Both the position numbers and the translations under genes were made by a program. The notes under the pieces are model-generated. The model ran no database searches and had not been told where the DNA came from. It saw only the letters and a program-made list of their open reading frames with translations. Source: Cephalopachus bancanus (taxonomy: Eukaryota; Chordata; Mammalia; Primates; Tarsiidae). From it: a stretch of 64,000 nt of DNA. Of the stretch, positions 34,540 to 45,704 are shown in pieces (the stretch's first letter is position 1; each line of letters starts with the position of its first letter). The stretch covers positions 7,192,001 to 7,256,000 of the forward strand of contig JAPVLO010000138.1 in assembly GCA_027257055.1 (NCBI GenBank), written 5' to 3'.

Positions 34540-35790
34540 ACTCTATTTTTTAAAGTTTTTTATTTTGAGATAATTGCAGATTGACATGCTGCCTTAAGAA
34601 ATAATACATAGAGATCCACTCTACCAGTTACCCAGTTTCCCTCATTTTACAAAACTATTGTAGAACACCAAAAACAGAAAGTTGACATTAACACAATAAC
34701 CCATCTTATTCATATTTTCATAGTTATACATGTGTGCATGCATGCATGTGTGTTTAGTTTATGTAGTTTTATCAATTACGTAGAGTGAATTATCCATCAA
34801 TACAGTCAAGATACAGGAAGGTCACATCACCACAAGAATTTATCATGGTGCTGGATGAGTATGTGCTTTTAGGAAGATGCATTTTTCTAATATCAATAAA
34901 GGTCACTGCAATAAAATGTGAAACATGCTTTATGGAGAAAATATAACACTGTATTGAGCAAAATTAACAAAATAACAAAAGCATGAATAAAGAAAAGGAT
35001 ATACCCTGAACATGGAAATGAAAATTCACACTTTTAATGATGGCAATTATTGTCACATCAATCTAAAAATTCAGTGTGGACCCAGCATTGTTTGTTTGTT
35101 TCATACATAAAATGCAACAAAACTGATTCTATACTTATATGGGAAAGTTTTGAAAACTAAGAACAAATAATAATTTTAAAGAAATATAACAAGCTTTCAG
35201 GGTTGGCATTACTAGGTATCAAGATTGTTGCAAACCTATACTTAATTACCTGTAGTAATTGAGACACAGTGGGAACTTGTAAAGACCGATGGAGAAGAGA
35301 GATTACAGAGCTGTAACCAAGCAGATGTAATTCAGTGACATACGATGTTGCCTTGCAGATGGGTAGATTGTTATGCACTGAGTATTCATATGGAAAAAAT
35401 TAAATTGGACTCCTTCTGTTAATCATTCACTCAAATCATTGCCAAATATATGAAAAACCAAACGTGAAAAGCAAAACTCTAAAATGTTGAAAAGAAACTG
35501 GGTTAGGATACATTTTTAAACAACACAAAAAAGTACAAGCACTTAAGGAAAAGATTAATAGATATGATTTTACACATTTAAAATACACATTCAAAATTAT
35601 ACTGAAGTGAAACAAATGACACTAGATGCCAGAATATATTCACCGTGCTTAAATACAACATGCTTGAAATGTATTATTTGAATTGGTAATTCTAATATAT
35701 TGAGCTGAGTGTTGATTACACAGATGTTCATTGTGTGAATATTTTTGCACATTTCTGTATCACAAATATTTTACGAGTATATTTTAATAA
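34540..35790. mobile_element. Old L1 fragments (low certainty)
   Basis: 34540-34900 resembles an antisense old L1 end (TTATTTTGAGATAATTGCAG). From about 34930 to 35790 the sequence resembles a sense L1M 3' end (GAGCTGAGTGTTGATTACAC near 35703). Not resolved further. Confidence 0.45.
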
Positions 35791-35799
35791 TGTAAAAAA

Positions 35800-36410
35800 A
35801 TTTTTTGACTTTTAGTCCATGGTGTTTTCATTCCAATTTTTTAAATGCTTTATCATAAATAGTAATAGATTAAGTTCATTTTGGCATCTATTAAAAAGGT
35901 TTTCAGATTTTCTAAGTGGACATAAAATTGTAGAATATTATGTCAATTAGTTTTTTAATTTTGTACTTGCTTTAAATTTTATTTAAATTTAATTTTTATT
36001 TAAATAAGTTTTATTTAATTATAATGGAAAGTTATTTTTAATGCACCCTGACTACAGCTTTCTATTTTAGTTAGGGTTTTTATGTAATAAGCAATTTGAA
36101 CTAAAATTTTTCTGCAATTATTGTTTTCTAGCATCAGAGAAATTCTACACATGTAAATTGTATTCAGGATCTTTCTTTGTTTTTACAGGATTTTAAAAAA
36201 TAACAAGCATTGTAATTCATCACTATTATGTGTTCCTTTTTAAATTCAATTTTGGAAATAAATATTTTCTTCCCAGACCTCCATTGGATCCTAAACAATT
36301 TTCAAGTAATATGTATAATCATGTTTATAAACTTTTTCTATTGCCTGATACAAGATTTTTTAAAAAATTTTGCATTACTAAATTCAATACATAACTATGA
36401 ATCCAACTGT
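35800..36410. other. Unassigned AT-rich DNA
   Basis: AT-rich sequence with TTTAAATT-type stretches; no gene or clear repeat. Confidence 0.5.
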
Positions 36411-36414
36411 ATAT

Positions 36415-36997
36415 GGGAGAACCCAAAATTTCTTGGAATTTATTTATAAAAATATTGTGTATTTATTTTGACATGTTTAAACTTCAGTCAGTTTCAAAGT
36501 ACTTTCCATTTGATGCAATACACCAATCAATACACTTTTTCCACAGTTCAAAACAATTTTTGAATTTGTCCATTTTGATGTCTTTTAGTGTTTCTGCCAA
36601 TTTTTGTTTCAATTCTTCCACATTGGCAAAATGTTTCCTTTTTAGGACTTTTTTCATACAGGAATACCCCCCCCCCCAAAAAAAAGCACTTGATGCAAGA
36701 GTCAGTGAATAGGGAGTGTGGGTAACTGGATCTGGATCTTATGTCGTTTTTGATCAAAAAACTGCTGAACACTCAGCATGGTGTCGGCAGGTATGCTTGC
36801 AAACCACCCATCATAAAGTGGGAAAACGTGTTGAATCTCCAAGAGAAATTCACTGAAGGCGAATGCAGTCTTTCACAGCAACACTAGTTAGTACACTGAT
36901 GCTGATGAGTTCCTAGAACACTTACCTAGTAGAGGAAGTCTGTACTAAAAAGGGCCCATCCTCCAAAAGATAATTTCAGTTTTTGGGGATCTCCATT
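36415..36997 (-). mobile_element. Mariner-type DNA transposon remnant (copy 2)
   Basis: About 583 bp with imperfect inverted ends around GGGAGAACCCAAAA and GGAGATCCCCAAAA. Read on the minus strand it holds a broken mariner transposase C-terminus: a LSVQQFF-like region, then FKNCFEQWKKC and an IASNGKYFE-like end, across frames. The upstream half of a normal ~1.3 kb mariner, including most of the catalytic domain, is absent. It aligns end to end with 13428-14362. Confidence 0.72.
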
Positions 36998-36999
36998 CA

Positions 37000-39320
37000 T
37001 GCAATAACAACACATAAGTTTTCTATATATGAAAGTACTGACTATCTTCAATCAGTCAAATAAGACAATGTCCTGTTAAAATTTACAGCACTGTCTCTTT
37101 AGTTTTCATTTTGTCATGATTTATATATTTTATTATGTTAAAGAATGATTAAGAAAAGCAAACAATATTTACATAGTTGAACTTTGTATCAAAATAAATT
37201 TCTCAGATTTTTAAAAATAATTATTTTCTGGTGTTCTGGCATTACTATAACATTATTTCCTCATATTGAGGCACTTTCTTGATAAATATTTGTCCATGGA
37301 TTATATTTCACCTTTCTTTTTATGGTGTGTTCCCTTGTAAAGTGCATATGGATAAATTTTTAAACCCAAGCTGACAGTCATTGATTGAATAGGGTTTTTA
37401 ACATTAATTACTGATATTGTCTTGATTTATATCTTTGAAAAATCTGCCATATTGCTTCATATGCTCTGGGTTTTTGTTTTGTTTTGTTTTGGGTTTTTTG
37501 GTTATCTTTGTTGTATGCTTAATATTACTAAGAAGAAATTATTTCATCTCATTTACTTACTGACTCTACTCGTTTGCCTGTAGTTCATGAAATCCTACGT
37601 TGAAAATGATTCTGAAGCAATGAACGGATGGATAACCTAAGTTACTATACCAGGCAAGCAACAAAAACTATTTGACTTACTGTCTGAAGGGAGGAGCATC
37701 TAAAATGAGTGTTAAAGAAGGAAAAGTATGAATATTAGTTAAGACCGTAAGACTAGTTATAGTTTTCAGCAGATATGGTAGCTTGTCTTGATTATTTTCT
37801 CTAATATCTTTTAAGAATTCCAGTACTTCACTTCTGTGTTAAATAGAATTCTACCTCCCCGCTAGAAGAGAAAATCATAGCATTGTGTTCTTATAGAAGA
37901 TTCATGTACAGTAAGATGATGCTAGCAGATTTGAGCAGTGCAGGCATAGTCAATAACACAACTAATCTATTCACCTCCCAAAGTTTGGTCAGCCCCACTT
38001 GCCCCAGGTCTTGGCCACATGTTGCATTTCCTGGCTGATAGTTCTACATTTAAAATCCTGTCCCTATGTTCATTGTCTCTTCACCACCGCCTCCCTCTTA
38101 CGTTTTCAATGGCAAGAGTACACTTCAGCAAAACTCACTCATCAGAGTCAGAAGTTACAGATACTCCAGCGTGCAGGTCTGACCCAAACCAACTCACAGA
38201 GACAGGATCTTTACAGAAGTACTGAATAACATAATCCTGAATCAAAGGGGCTCTGGCAGCCAGGAAGAGCTGTATGATACAAATCAGAAGTATGGTGACA
38301 TTACAATGCCAGGGGATGAGTACTTAACATTGAGAGACAGGAGATAGGAAGAAACTAGATTACTTGCTCATTCTTGTAGGTTAGATGGATGGTTCTGAAG
38401 TTTCCAGGAATGACTAATGCAACTAAGAAATCAAGTAAGATTCTTATGAGGCGGGGCCGAGTTTAGGAATGCAGCATCATTGTACTTTATCTCCAAACTT
38501 ATTTGACTTCCTTTTCTCAATCATGCTTGCTTCAGTGGATCGTATGCAATAAAGATAAAACGTGTAAGCTTTGCCTCAAGTCAATGTTTGGAGAACCCAA
38601 GTTAAGAAGATAGTTTTCATTGTATTATAAATTATAGTAATAACCACATATGTGATTATCAAATACAAGAAGAATGCTTTAAATTCTTTACAACTTATGA
38701 ATAATAAAACTATATTACATGCTACTTTTTTTGTACCCTCATTATTTTTTTAAGTTTTTACTTCAAATATCATTACTTTTTACTGAATGCATTAATTTTT
38801 CTCCTTCATTAAATTTTATATTTAAATGAGCTTCCTTCCTTGAAAAAGTACAATATATGCTATGCACTATTTGTTTCATAAGCCACGATATGATATCTGT
38901 TTTAATTTTAATGCTGAATTTCCTGTACATAATACTTTGGATGCTAATTTTTCATGTAAGATTAACAGAATCTAATACAAATATATTTCAATGATAATTT
39001 TTGCTGAACCATTTGATACCTTGGGTCATTATCCAATTGTTTCTCAATAAATAACATTTAAATCAGATATCTATTTCTAAATTTAAATATTCTTATTTCA
39101 AATTTCTATAGTCACCTCTTCTTATTTCTACATGTGCTTCTATTGCATTTCGCTTGCTATATTTAATTAAATCCCAATTTTTTTCCATGATTCCGAATTT
39201 GGCTCCATTTTATCCTTAGTGAGTGTCACCACTATTGCATGTACTCTTATTTCTAAGTGTGTAAAATTTTCTAATTGTGGCCACAAAGCAGTGAACCATA
39301 GAAAAATGCAATCTCACTAG
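37000..39320. other. Unassigned
   Basis: No repeat recognised by eye. 37850-38600 is more complex and less AT-rich than its surroundings and has two overlapping open frames (68-76 codons) in different phases, neither with a domain. The rest is AT-rich. Confidence 0.5.
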
Positions 39321-39324
39321 GATT

Positions 39325-39395
39325 GTGTGACATTAAATGAGATATTATATTTTAAGCTCTTTGCACAGAGCATGGTACACAATAAATGCTGTGAC
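39325..39395 (+). repeat. Possible MIR 3' core fragment
   Basis: ATTAAATGAGATATTATATTTTAAG followed by GCACAGAGCATGGTACACAATAAATGCT resembles the MIR 3' region (a GGCACACAGTAGGTGCTCAATAAATG-type motif). Confidence 0.55.
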
Positions 39396-39612
39396 CATGA
39401 TGCACAAGGAATGATGACAGCCACCAGAAGATGCAAGAGCAAGAAAAAGCTTTTCTTCTACAGTTCCAGAGGGAGGCCCTACTGACACCCTGGTTTTAGC
39501 CTAATGAGACAGATTTTATATTTTTGGGCTTCAGAATTGTGAAAGAATAAATTTCTGTTGTCTTAAGCCACCACCTTGCAGTAGTTTGTTATAGTAGCCA
39601 TAGAAAATTAAT
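39396..39612 (+). mobile_element. MLT1-type LTR 3' part
   Basis: GAATTGTGAAAGAATAAATTTCTGTTGTCTTAAGCCACC, then GTAGTTTGTTATAGTAGCC and TTAATCCA, is a typical MaLR/MLT1 LTR 3' end in sense orientation. Confidence 0.7.
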
Positions 39613-39841
39613 CCACTATTGCAATTATTGCTACTTTAGGTAACAGCAAATATAGGGATACCTTAGAGGTCTTGCAGGTTTAATTCCAGAATCCCACATT
39701 AAAGTCAATATCACAATAAAGAAGGTCACACAAAATTTTTATTTCCCAGTGCTTATTAAAGTTATGTTTATACTATACTGTACAAAACATAGTCTATGTG
39801 TAAAAGCACAATCTATATAACAATTAAAAATACTTTATTAT

Positions 39842-40048
39842 TGGTGTATACTTTAAAATAGCTAGAAAAAAAGATTTGAAATGTTCCCAACACAAGGAAA
39901 TGATAAATGTTTGAGATGATGGATATCCTAAATACCCGACTTTGGTCATTTACACATTACATGCATATATCAAAATATCATGTACCTCACAAGTATGTAC
40001 AATTATGATGCATCAATGAAATAAATCCATGAAAAAGAAAAAAAGTAT
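39842..40048 (+). mobile_element. L1MA-type 3' end inside Tigger1
   Basis: CCCAACACAAGGAAATGATAAATG, then TACATGCATATATCAAAATATC and CATGTACCTCACAAGTATGT, with an A-rich tail, interrupts Tigger1 just outside the transposase gene. Confidence 0.8.
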
Positions 40049-40848
40049 GACTAAACATTCTAGTGTGTACTGCATTACATAAATTAATAAAATAATGTAA
40101 TGATTATCTGAGTCTTTAAGAAGGTATAATCTCTTTTCCGGTGGAGGCTCTTGCCTAAATGTTGCTGGCTGCTGACTGATCAGGGTGGTGGTTTCTGAAG
40201 GTTAGAGAGGGACTGTGGCAATTTCATAAAGACAATGATGGAGTTGTTGCACACGAATTTCTTAACACAGATTCTCTGTAGCACGTGATGCTGTTTGAAA
40301 GCATTTTTACCCAAGGTACAACTTTTTTCAAAATAAGAGTCAATCCTCTCTATCCCTGCTGCTACTTTATCAACTAAGTTGATGTAATATTCTAAATCCT
40401 TTGTTGTCATTTCAACAACATTTATGGCATTTTCACCAGGAAATAGATTTCATATCAAGAAACCACTTTCTTTTTTCATTCATAAGAAGGAAATTTTCAT
40501 CTGTTAAAGTTATATTATGAAATTGCAACAATTCAGTCACATCTTTGGACTCAGTTTCTAATTTCAGTTCTCTTGATATATATACCACATCTGTAGTTAT
40601 TCCTCCAGTGAAGTCCTGAACCCTTCAAATTTATCTGTGAGAGTTGGAATCAACTTTTTGCAAACTTCTATTAATGTTGAATTTTTGACGTCCTTCCGTG
40701 AATAACAAATGTTCTTATGGTATCTAAAATCACAAATCCTATCCAGAATGTTTTCAATTTCCTTTGCTCAAATCCTTCAAAAGAATCACAATCTATGTTA
40801 GCTATAGACTTTAAAACTGTATTTGTTGAATAATAAGACTTGAAAGTT

Positions 40849-41011
40849 AGCTGGGGTTGATGGTTCAGCCTGTTATCTCAGTGCTTTTGGAGGCTGAGAT
40901 GAGTAGATTGCCTTAGCCTATGGGTTCGAGACCCACCTGGGCAACTTGGAAGTAGCCACTGAACTCCATTCTGAGTAACAAAGTGAGATTCAAACTCAAA
41001 AAAAAAAAAAA
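40849..41011 (+). mobile_element. Internally deleted Alu in Tigger1
   Basis: Only ~163 bp: the left-arm start (AGCTGGGGTTGATGGTTCAG...GACCCACCTGGGCAA) is joined to short right-arm pieces (CTTGGAAG, then TAGCCACTGAACTCC) and poly(A). A perfect 14-bp duplication AAGACTTGAAAGTT flanks it (40835-40848 and 41012-41025). Confidence 0.93.
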
Positions 41012-41144
41012 AGACTTGAAAGTTGAAATTATTCCTTGATTACTGAGTTGCAGAATGGATGTCTCATTAGAAGGAATGAAAACAACAGTCATCTCCTTGT
41101 ACAGCTCCATTAGAACTCTTGGAAAACTAGGTGCATAGTATATT

Positions 41145-41402
41145 TTTCTTTTTAGGCTTGGGGGTACAAGTGCATGTTTGGTATGTGGTATTGTGTACTA
41201 GTGGGAATTGGGCTTCTGGTGGCCCATTCCCCAGACAGTGACCACTGTACCCAATAGGACACTTTTGAACCCCCACTCCCCCAACTGCCTACCACATTGG
41301 TGTTCCAGTGTCTATTATTTCCATTTTTGTAGCCATTTAGCTCCCACATATGAGAACATGCAGTGTTTGATTTTCTGTTTCTGAATTGTTCACTTAGAAT
41401 GG
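41145..41402 (-). mobile_element. L1 3' tail, antisense, inside Tigger1
   Basis: CTTGGGGGTACAAGTGCATG, then CACATATGAGAACATGCAGTG and TGTTCACTTAGAATG is an antisense L1 3' UTR/ORF2 end of a different (L1P-like) subfamily from the other tails. It breaks the transposase gene. Confidence 0.8.
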
Positions 41403-42747
41403 ACGTAATATTTTGAAAAAGACCTTTTTATCTGAGCAATAGGTCTCAACAGTGGGCTTAAAATATTTAGGTAACTGCTGTGAACTGATAAGTTGTCATC
41501 CAGGTTTTGTTGTTCAATCTATATAGCACAGGAAGAATAGGGTTGGCATAATTATTAAGGACCCAGGATTTTTGAACTGATAAATCAGCACTGGCTTACA
41601 TTTAAAGTCACTAGCTACATTAGCCCCTAACAAAATTTACAGCCTGTCCTTTGAAGCTTTAAAAACAGGCATTGACTTCTCTGTAGTTATGTAATTTCTC
41701 TGTAGCTGTGAGATCTTCGCACAGTATAAGGCTGCTCCATCTACATTAAAATGTGTTGTTTAGTGTGGTTGTCTTCATCAATTATTTTAGCTAGATCTGA
41801 AAAACTTACAGCCTCTGCTGTATGAGCATTTTCTGTTTCACCTTGTACTTTTTATGTGTTGGAGATGTTTTCTTTCCTTAAACTTTATGAACCAACTTCT
41901 GCTAGCTTCCAACTTTTCTTCTGCAGGTTCCTCATCTCTCTCAGCCTTCACAGAAATGAGGAGGAGTAGGACCTTGATCTCCAGAGCATTAGACTTTGAA
42001 TTAAAGGAATGTTGTGGACTTGATCTTCTATCCAGACCTATAAAACTTTATCCATATCAACAGTAAGGCTGTTTTGCTTTTGTATCATTTGTATATTCAC
42101 TGGAGTAAGATTTCTAATTTCTTTCAAAAATCTTTTCTTTGCATTTAAGACATGGTTAGCTTTGGGGTGCTAAGAAACCTTGTTTTATCTTTTTCTTTTT
42201 TACTTATTTTAGTTTTCAGCATACCTTCCTCAATAGGTTTAATTATTTCTAGCTTTTGATTTAAAGTGAAAGATGTGCAACTCTTCCTTACATGTGAACA
42301 CTTAGAGGCCATTGTATGATTATTAATTGGCCTAATTTTAATTGCTGTGCCTCAGCAAATAAAAAAGGTTCAAGGAAAGAGAGGAAGCAGAGAAAAAACC
42401 GTTTGGTGGAACAATCAGAACACACACATTTATTCATTACTATTGTCATTTTACATGGGCAAGGTTTTTGACATCCCAAAACAGTTACAATAATAACATC
42501 AATGGTCGCTATAACTAATCACCATAACAGATATAATAATCATGAAAACAGTTTAAATATTTTGAGAATTACCAAAATGTGACACAAAGTGAACACCTGC
42601 TGTTGAAAATATGGCATTGCTAGACTTGCACAACACAGGGTTGCCACAATCTCCGACTTGTACAAAAGATAATTATCAGTGAGACACAATAAAGCAAAGC
42701 ACAATAAAACAAGATATACCTGCATTATGTTTAAAATATATTTCTGA

Positions 42748-43055
42748 GCCGGGCTCGGTGGCTCAGCCTGTAATCCCTCACTTCGGAAGACTGAGGTGAG
42801 TGGATTGCCTGAGTCCGAGGGTTCGAGACCTGTCTCGAACTTGGTGAGACCTCATCTCTACAATAAATCAAAAAATTAGCCGGGCGTGGTAGCGTGCGCC
42901 TGTAGTTCCAGCTACTTGGAAGGCTGAGGCGGAAGGATCGCCGGAGCCCAGCAGGTCGAGGCTGCGGTGGCTGGGAGCGGCCACTGCACTCCAGTTTGGG
43001 TGACAGAGTGAGACTCCAACTCAAAAAAATAATAATAATAAAATAAGATAAAATA
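42748..43055 (+). mobile_element. Alu SINE, young lineage type
   Basis: GCCGGGCTCGGTGGCTCAG to GACTCCAACTC with an (AAT)n/(AAAAT)n tail. Imperfect flanking repeats AAAATATATTTCTGA and AAAATGTATATCTGA. Confidence 0.95.
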
Positions 43056-43069
43056 AAATGTATATCTGA

Positions 43070-43955
43070 TTGAGAGACATTAAAATAGAGCAACGAATGT
43101 ACCGTTTATAACTCAATATGCTAAAGCCAATTTTTAAAGACAAGACTCTTTCTTCTTTCAACTAAAATATATTAACTATCAGTTTTCTCTGGATTATTCA
43201 TATGGAATTAAAGACTGGGCATATCCACTTTTTAAGCCACAGTTAGCTATAGTAACAGAAATGGAAACGTCCTAAATTCATCAAGGTACGATTTCTTGAC
43301 TAGGTCAGATACAGTTTCGGAACCCTTCTTAATATGACTCTCAAGAAAATTATTACCAAGTGATAAGATTTAGTATATGTATAAAACCAATGTACTACAT
43401 TAAGCAATAATTGTGAAATGGAAACATGGAGGAAAGTAAAGTTGCTATATTTTTCTGACTAAAGAGTTAATTTTGATTTTATTCTTATTTTACTTCCCTT
43501 ACATTTTCATGCTTTATGTTTCTCTAAGACATCAAGATTATAACTGCAAGAACTTTTTCCAGGAAAGATGCATTGATATATTGTTTTGCTGAATATTTAG
43601 AATGATTCTTTTGCTTTCTCATGAATAATGTGTTTTTGAATATGCATATCTAGGAAATGATATCAAACCAAATATTCTGCTTATAACACGAATGTATGAA
43701 TATTGTGAGCCATAAATATACAGTGGTTGGATAAATATTAAACTATTGGGAAAATATTTTAGATAAAATCTTGCATATGCTTGTCCAATAGCCATTGAGC
43801 CAAAACATACTGTAGTGAATAAGGTCTGGAGTTAGAGGCTTGCCATTTGGTTTGCTCTTCTGCATGTACAAATTTGGTCTCAGTTTTCACAACATTTATT
43901 GTAAGATCGAATGCATATAAGACACCTCTAACAGTGTCTGAAGACAAAAGAACTG
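43070..43955. other. Unassigned
   Basis: No gene or clear repeat seen. Confidence 0.5.
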
Positions 43956-43959
43956 CTTA

Positions 43960-44360
43960 ATGCTTTCATTGGTCTTTTAATATTGTACTAACCTTGAGTT
44001 CCTTGAATAAACCCTGCTCCATTATGGCGTATCATCTTTTCTTTCTTGTTTGATTTGCAAATATTTTCAAAGTTCTATTATGCCAATAATCGTGAAAGTT
44101 ATTGGTCTCTAATTATGTTTTTGTAAAGACCTCGTCAGATTTTCTTATTAAGGTTATGCTAGCTTTATAAATGGAGAAATATTCCCTTCTTTTCTATTTG
44201 CAGAAAAAAAACCTGTTTAAAATTAAGGCTATTTCTTAATTGACTGTCTGGTAACAGTCAATTTAACAGTGAAAGCCTCTGGGCCAAAAAATTTTCTTTG
44301 AAATTGTTTATAATTACAAATTAAATTTATTCAATATATATGTATATCTATTTATATTTT
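43960..44360 (-). mobile_element. Old L1 antisense, left part
   Basis: CTTGAATAAACCCTGCTCCATTATGGCGTATCATC and TTATTGGTCTCTAATTATG match the complement of an old L1 ORF2. The same L1 resumes at 45705 after the RPS13 retrocopy cluster. Confidence 0.65.
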
Positions 44361-44392
44361 CTTTCTCTTTTTTTTAACTCAAACCATCATTT

Positions 44393-44562
44393 TATGTTAC
44401 TTTTTAGGTTAGAAAAATATAGTTTATTTAAAAGTAAGTTAGGGAGAGAAAGAGAAGATTCACCTCCCCAAGGTGGGGAAGGGTACCAAAGCCAGGAAGC
44501 ACGGCAACAGCCATAGCTCAAAGTGCACAAGGCCATATCAGAGTCTGGCAAAGCAAAGGCCT
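44393..44562 (-). mobile_element. Short unidentified retrocopy inside RPS13P 3' UTR
   Basis: About 170 bp flanked by AAACCATCATTTTAT on both sides (about 44378-44392 and 44563-44577). The inner part is GC-richer than its surroundings. On the minus strand it ends with AAATAAACTATATTTTTCTAACC and a short A run, as an mRNA 3' end would. The parent gene was not recognised. Confidence 0.6.
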
Positions 44563-44772
44563 AAACCATCATTTTATTGCTTGATTACAGAGACACATTT
44601 ATGCATCCAGGGCAAAAGTTGTCGATGATTCACATTTCCAACTGGGAGGGAGGACCCCCTTGGCCTTGTAATTTCGAGCCAATAGGTTAGTCAACTCTAC
44701 CAGAATCAGGTGGAATTTAGCATCCTTAACCTGTCTGTTCCTTTCAAGATGCTTTCGAACAGCAAGTGCTTT

Positions 44773-45035
44773 ATTTCTTCTTTTTTTTTTAAATTTTGAA
44801 GATATGGGGTACAATTCAGGGTTAGGTATACAAATGCTCATTGTGCAGGTACCCTTGCTGATAAGGTGTGTTCTCCCTCCCCTGGCAGTTTCCCACTACT
44901 GCCAATCCCTTTCTTATAGTATTATGATAATTGTTCAAAGTCCACTTATGAGTGAGAACATGCGGTACTCAGCTCTTTGTTTCTGTATTATAGACGCTAA
45001 GTTCATCCGATTTAATGCGAAGTTCGTAATTGATA
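44773..45035 (-). mobile_element. L1 3' tail inside RPS13P
   Basis: A T-rich tail followed by GATATGGGGTACAATTCAGG and GTGCAGGTACCCTTGCTG. The short direct repeat GTGCTTT at 44766-44772 and 45039-45045 marks its target site. Confidence 0.88.
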
Positions 45036-45045
45036 ATTGTGCTTT

Positions 45046-45344
45046 TTCTTTTTTTGAGTTGGAGTCTCACTCCATGGCCCAAGCTGGAGAGCAGTGGTAC
45101 ACTCACGGCCACCTTAGCTTCGACCTGATGGACTCCCAGGATCCTTCTGACTCAGTCTTCTAAGTAGCCGAAACTACAGGCACGTGCTACCACGCCTGGC
45201 TAATTTTTTTTTATTTATTGTAGAGACGAGGTCTTGCCAAGTTGCCGGGCTGATCTCCAACCCGCAGGCTCAGGCAATTCCATCCATCACCTCGGTCTCC
45301 CAAAGTGCTGTGATTACAAGACGCGCCACGGAGCCAGGCCCGTC
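45046..45344 (-). mobile_element. Alu SINE inside RPS13P
   Basis: Antisense Alu flanked by ATTGTGCTTT at 45036-45045 and 45345-45354. It inserted at the target-duplication copy of the neighbouring L1 tail, so it came after that L1. Confidence 0.93.
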
Positions 45345-45704
45345 ATTGTGCTTTCCTAATGAAATGGTACAGATTCTCAGAAAGACCAGGAGCAAGCCCT
45401 TTCGACTTGAGGATGCTCAAGATCTTACTGCCTGTCACCAAGAGTACTTGTTCTACACCATGCGAGTCCCTCAGGGTCACACCCATCTGTGAGGGAGTCA
45501 GGCCCTTCTTGGCCAGTGTGTAAATCCGCTCCTTCACGTCATCAGATGTCAACCTGAGCCCAGTGGGGACGCCGCGAGGTAGGGCAGCGCCCATTGGGAC
45601 AGGCCCTTCCCAGGAGCATGCCTGCGACCCACGATGGCCTGCGGTGGGATGCAGAAAGAGAGCCAGGCAGGAAACACTTCAGGAAGCCACCCAGCATGCA
45701 GAAA

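Larger units (their letters stand above)
40098..42312 (-). pseudogene. Tigger1 transposase (pogo/jerky family), broken
   Basis: Tigger transposases are DDE enzymes that cut and paste the element at TA sites in the nucleus, with an N-terminal CENP-B-like DNA-binding part. The minus strand opens at ATG (42312-42310) with MASKC and soon LNQKLE, the expected start of this family. The C-terminus lies near 40098-40190, with the [14 protein letters not shown] end. The gene is split by an Alu and an antisense L1 tail and has many stops and frameshifts; the longest frame is under 80 codons. The catalytic triad could not be checked frame by frame. It is a fossil with no plausible activity. Confidence 0.85.
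39653..42722 (-). mobile_element. Tigger1 DNA transposon, near complete
   Basis: The ends are recognisable Tigger1 inverted repeats (AGGGATACCTTAGAGGT at the left; complement AGGTATATCTTG at the right). In between is the antisense transposase gene. Nested inside are an L1 3' fragment (39842-40048), a shrunken Alu (40849-41011) and an antisense L1 tail (41145-41402). Without these the length is near that of the ~2.4 kb autonomous element. The expected TA target duplication is not clean at the right end. All frames are broken. Confidence 0.88.
44361..45660 (-). pseudogene. RPS13P: RPS13 processed pseudogene, multiply interrupted
   Basis: An intronless retrocopy of ribosomal protein S13 (a small-subunit protein). 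The minus strand shows HAPGKGLSQ near 45600, then [27 protein letters not shown] and ILKSKGLAP up to 45355, then [18 protein letters not shown] and [12 protein letters not shown] down to the stop at 44599. The start ATG has become GTG (45632-45630) and a frameshift follows within about 25 codons. The 3' UTR keeps CAATAAAATGATGG, and a poly(T) on the plus strand (44365-44375) marks the poly(A) tail. Three later insertions split it: 44393-44562, an L1 tail, and an Alu. The parent identification is firm; the retrocopy is dead. Confidence 0.95.
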
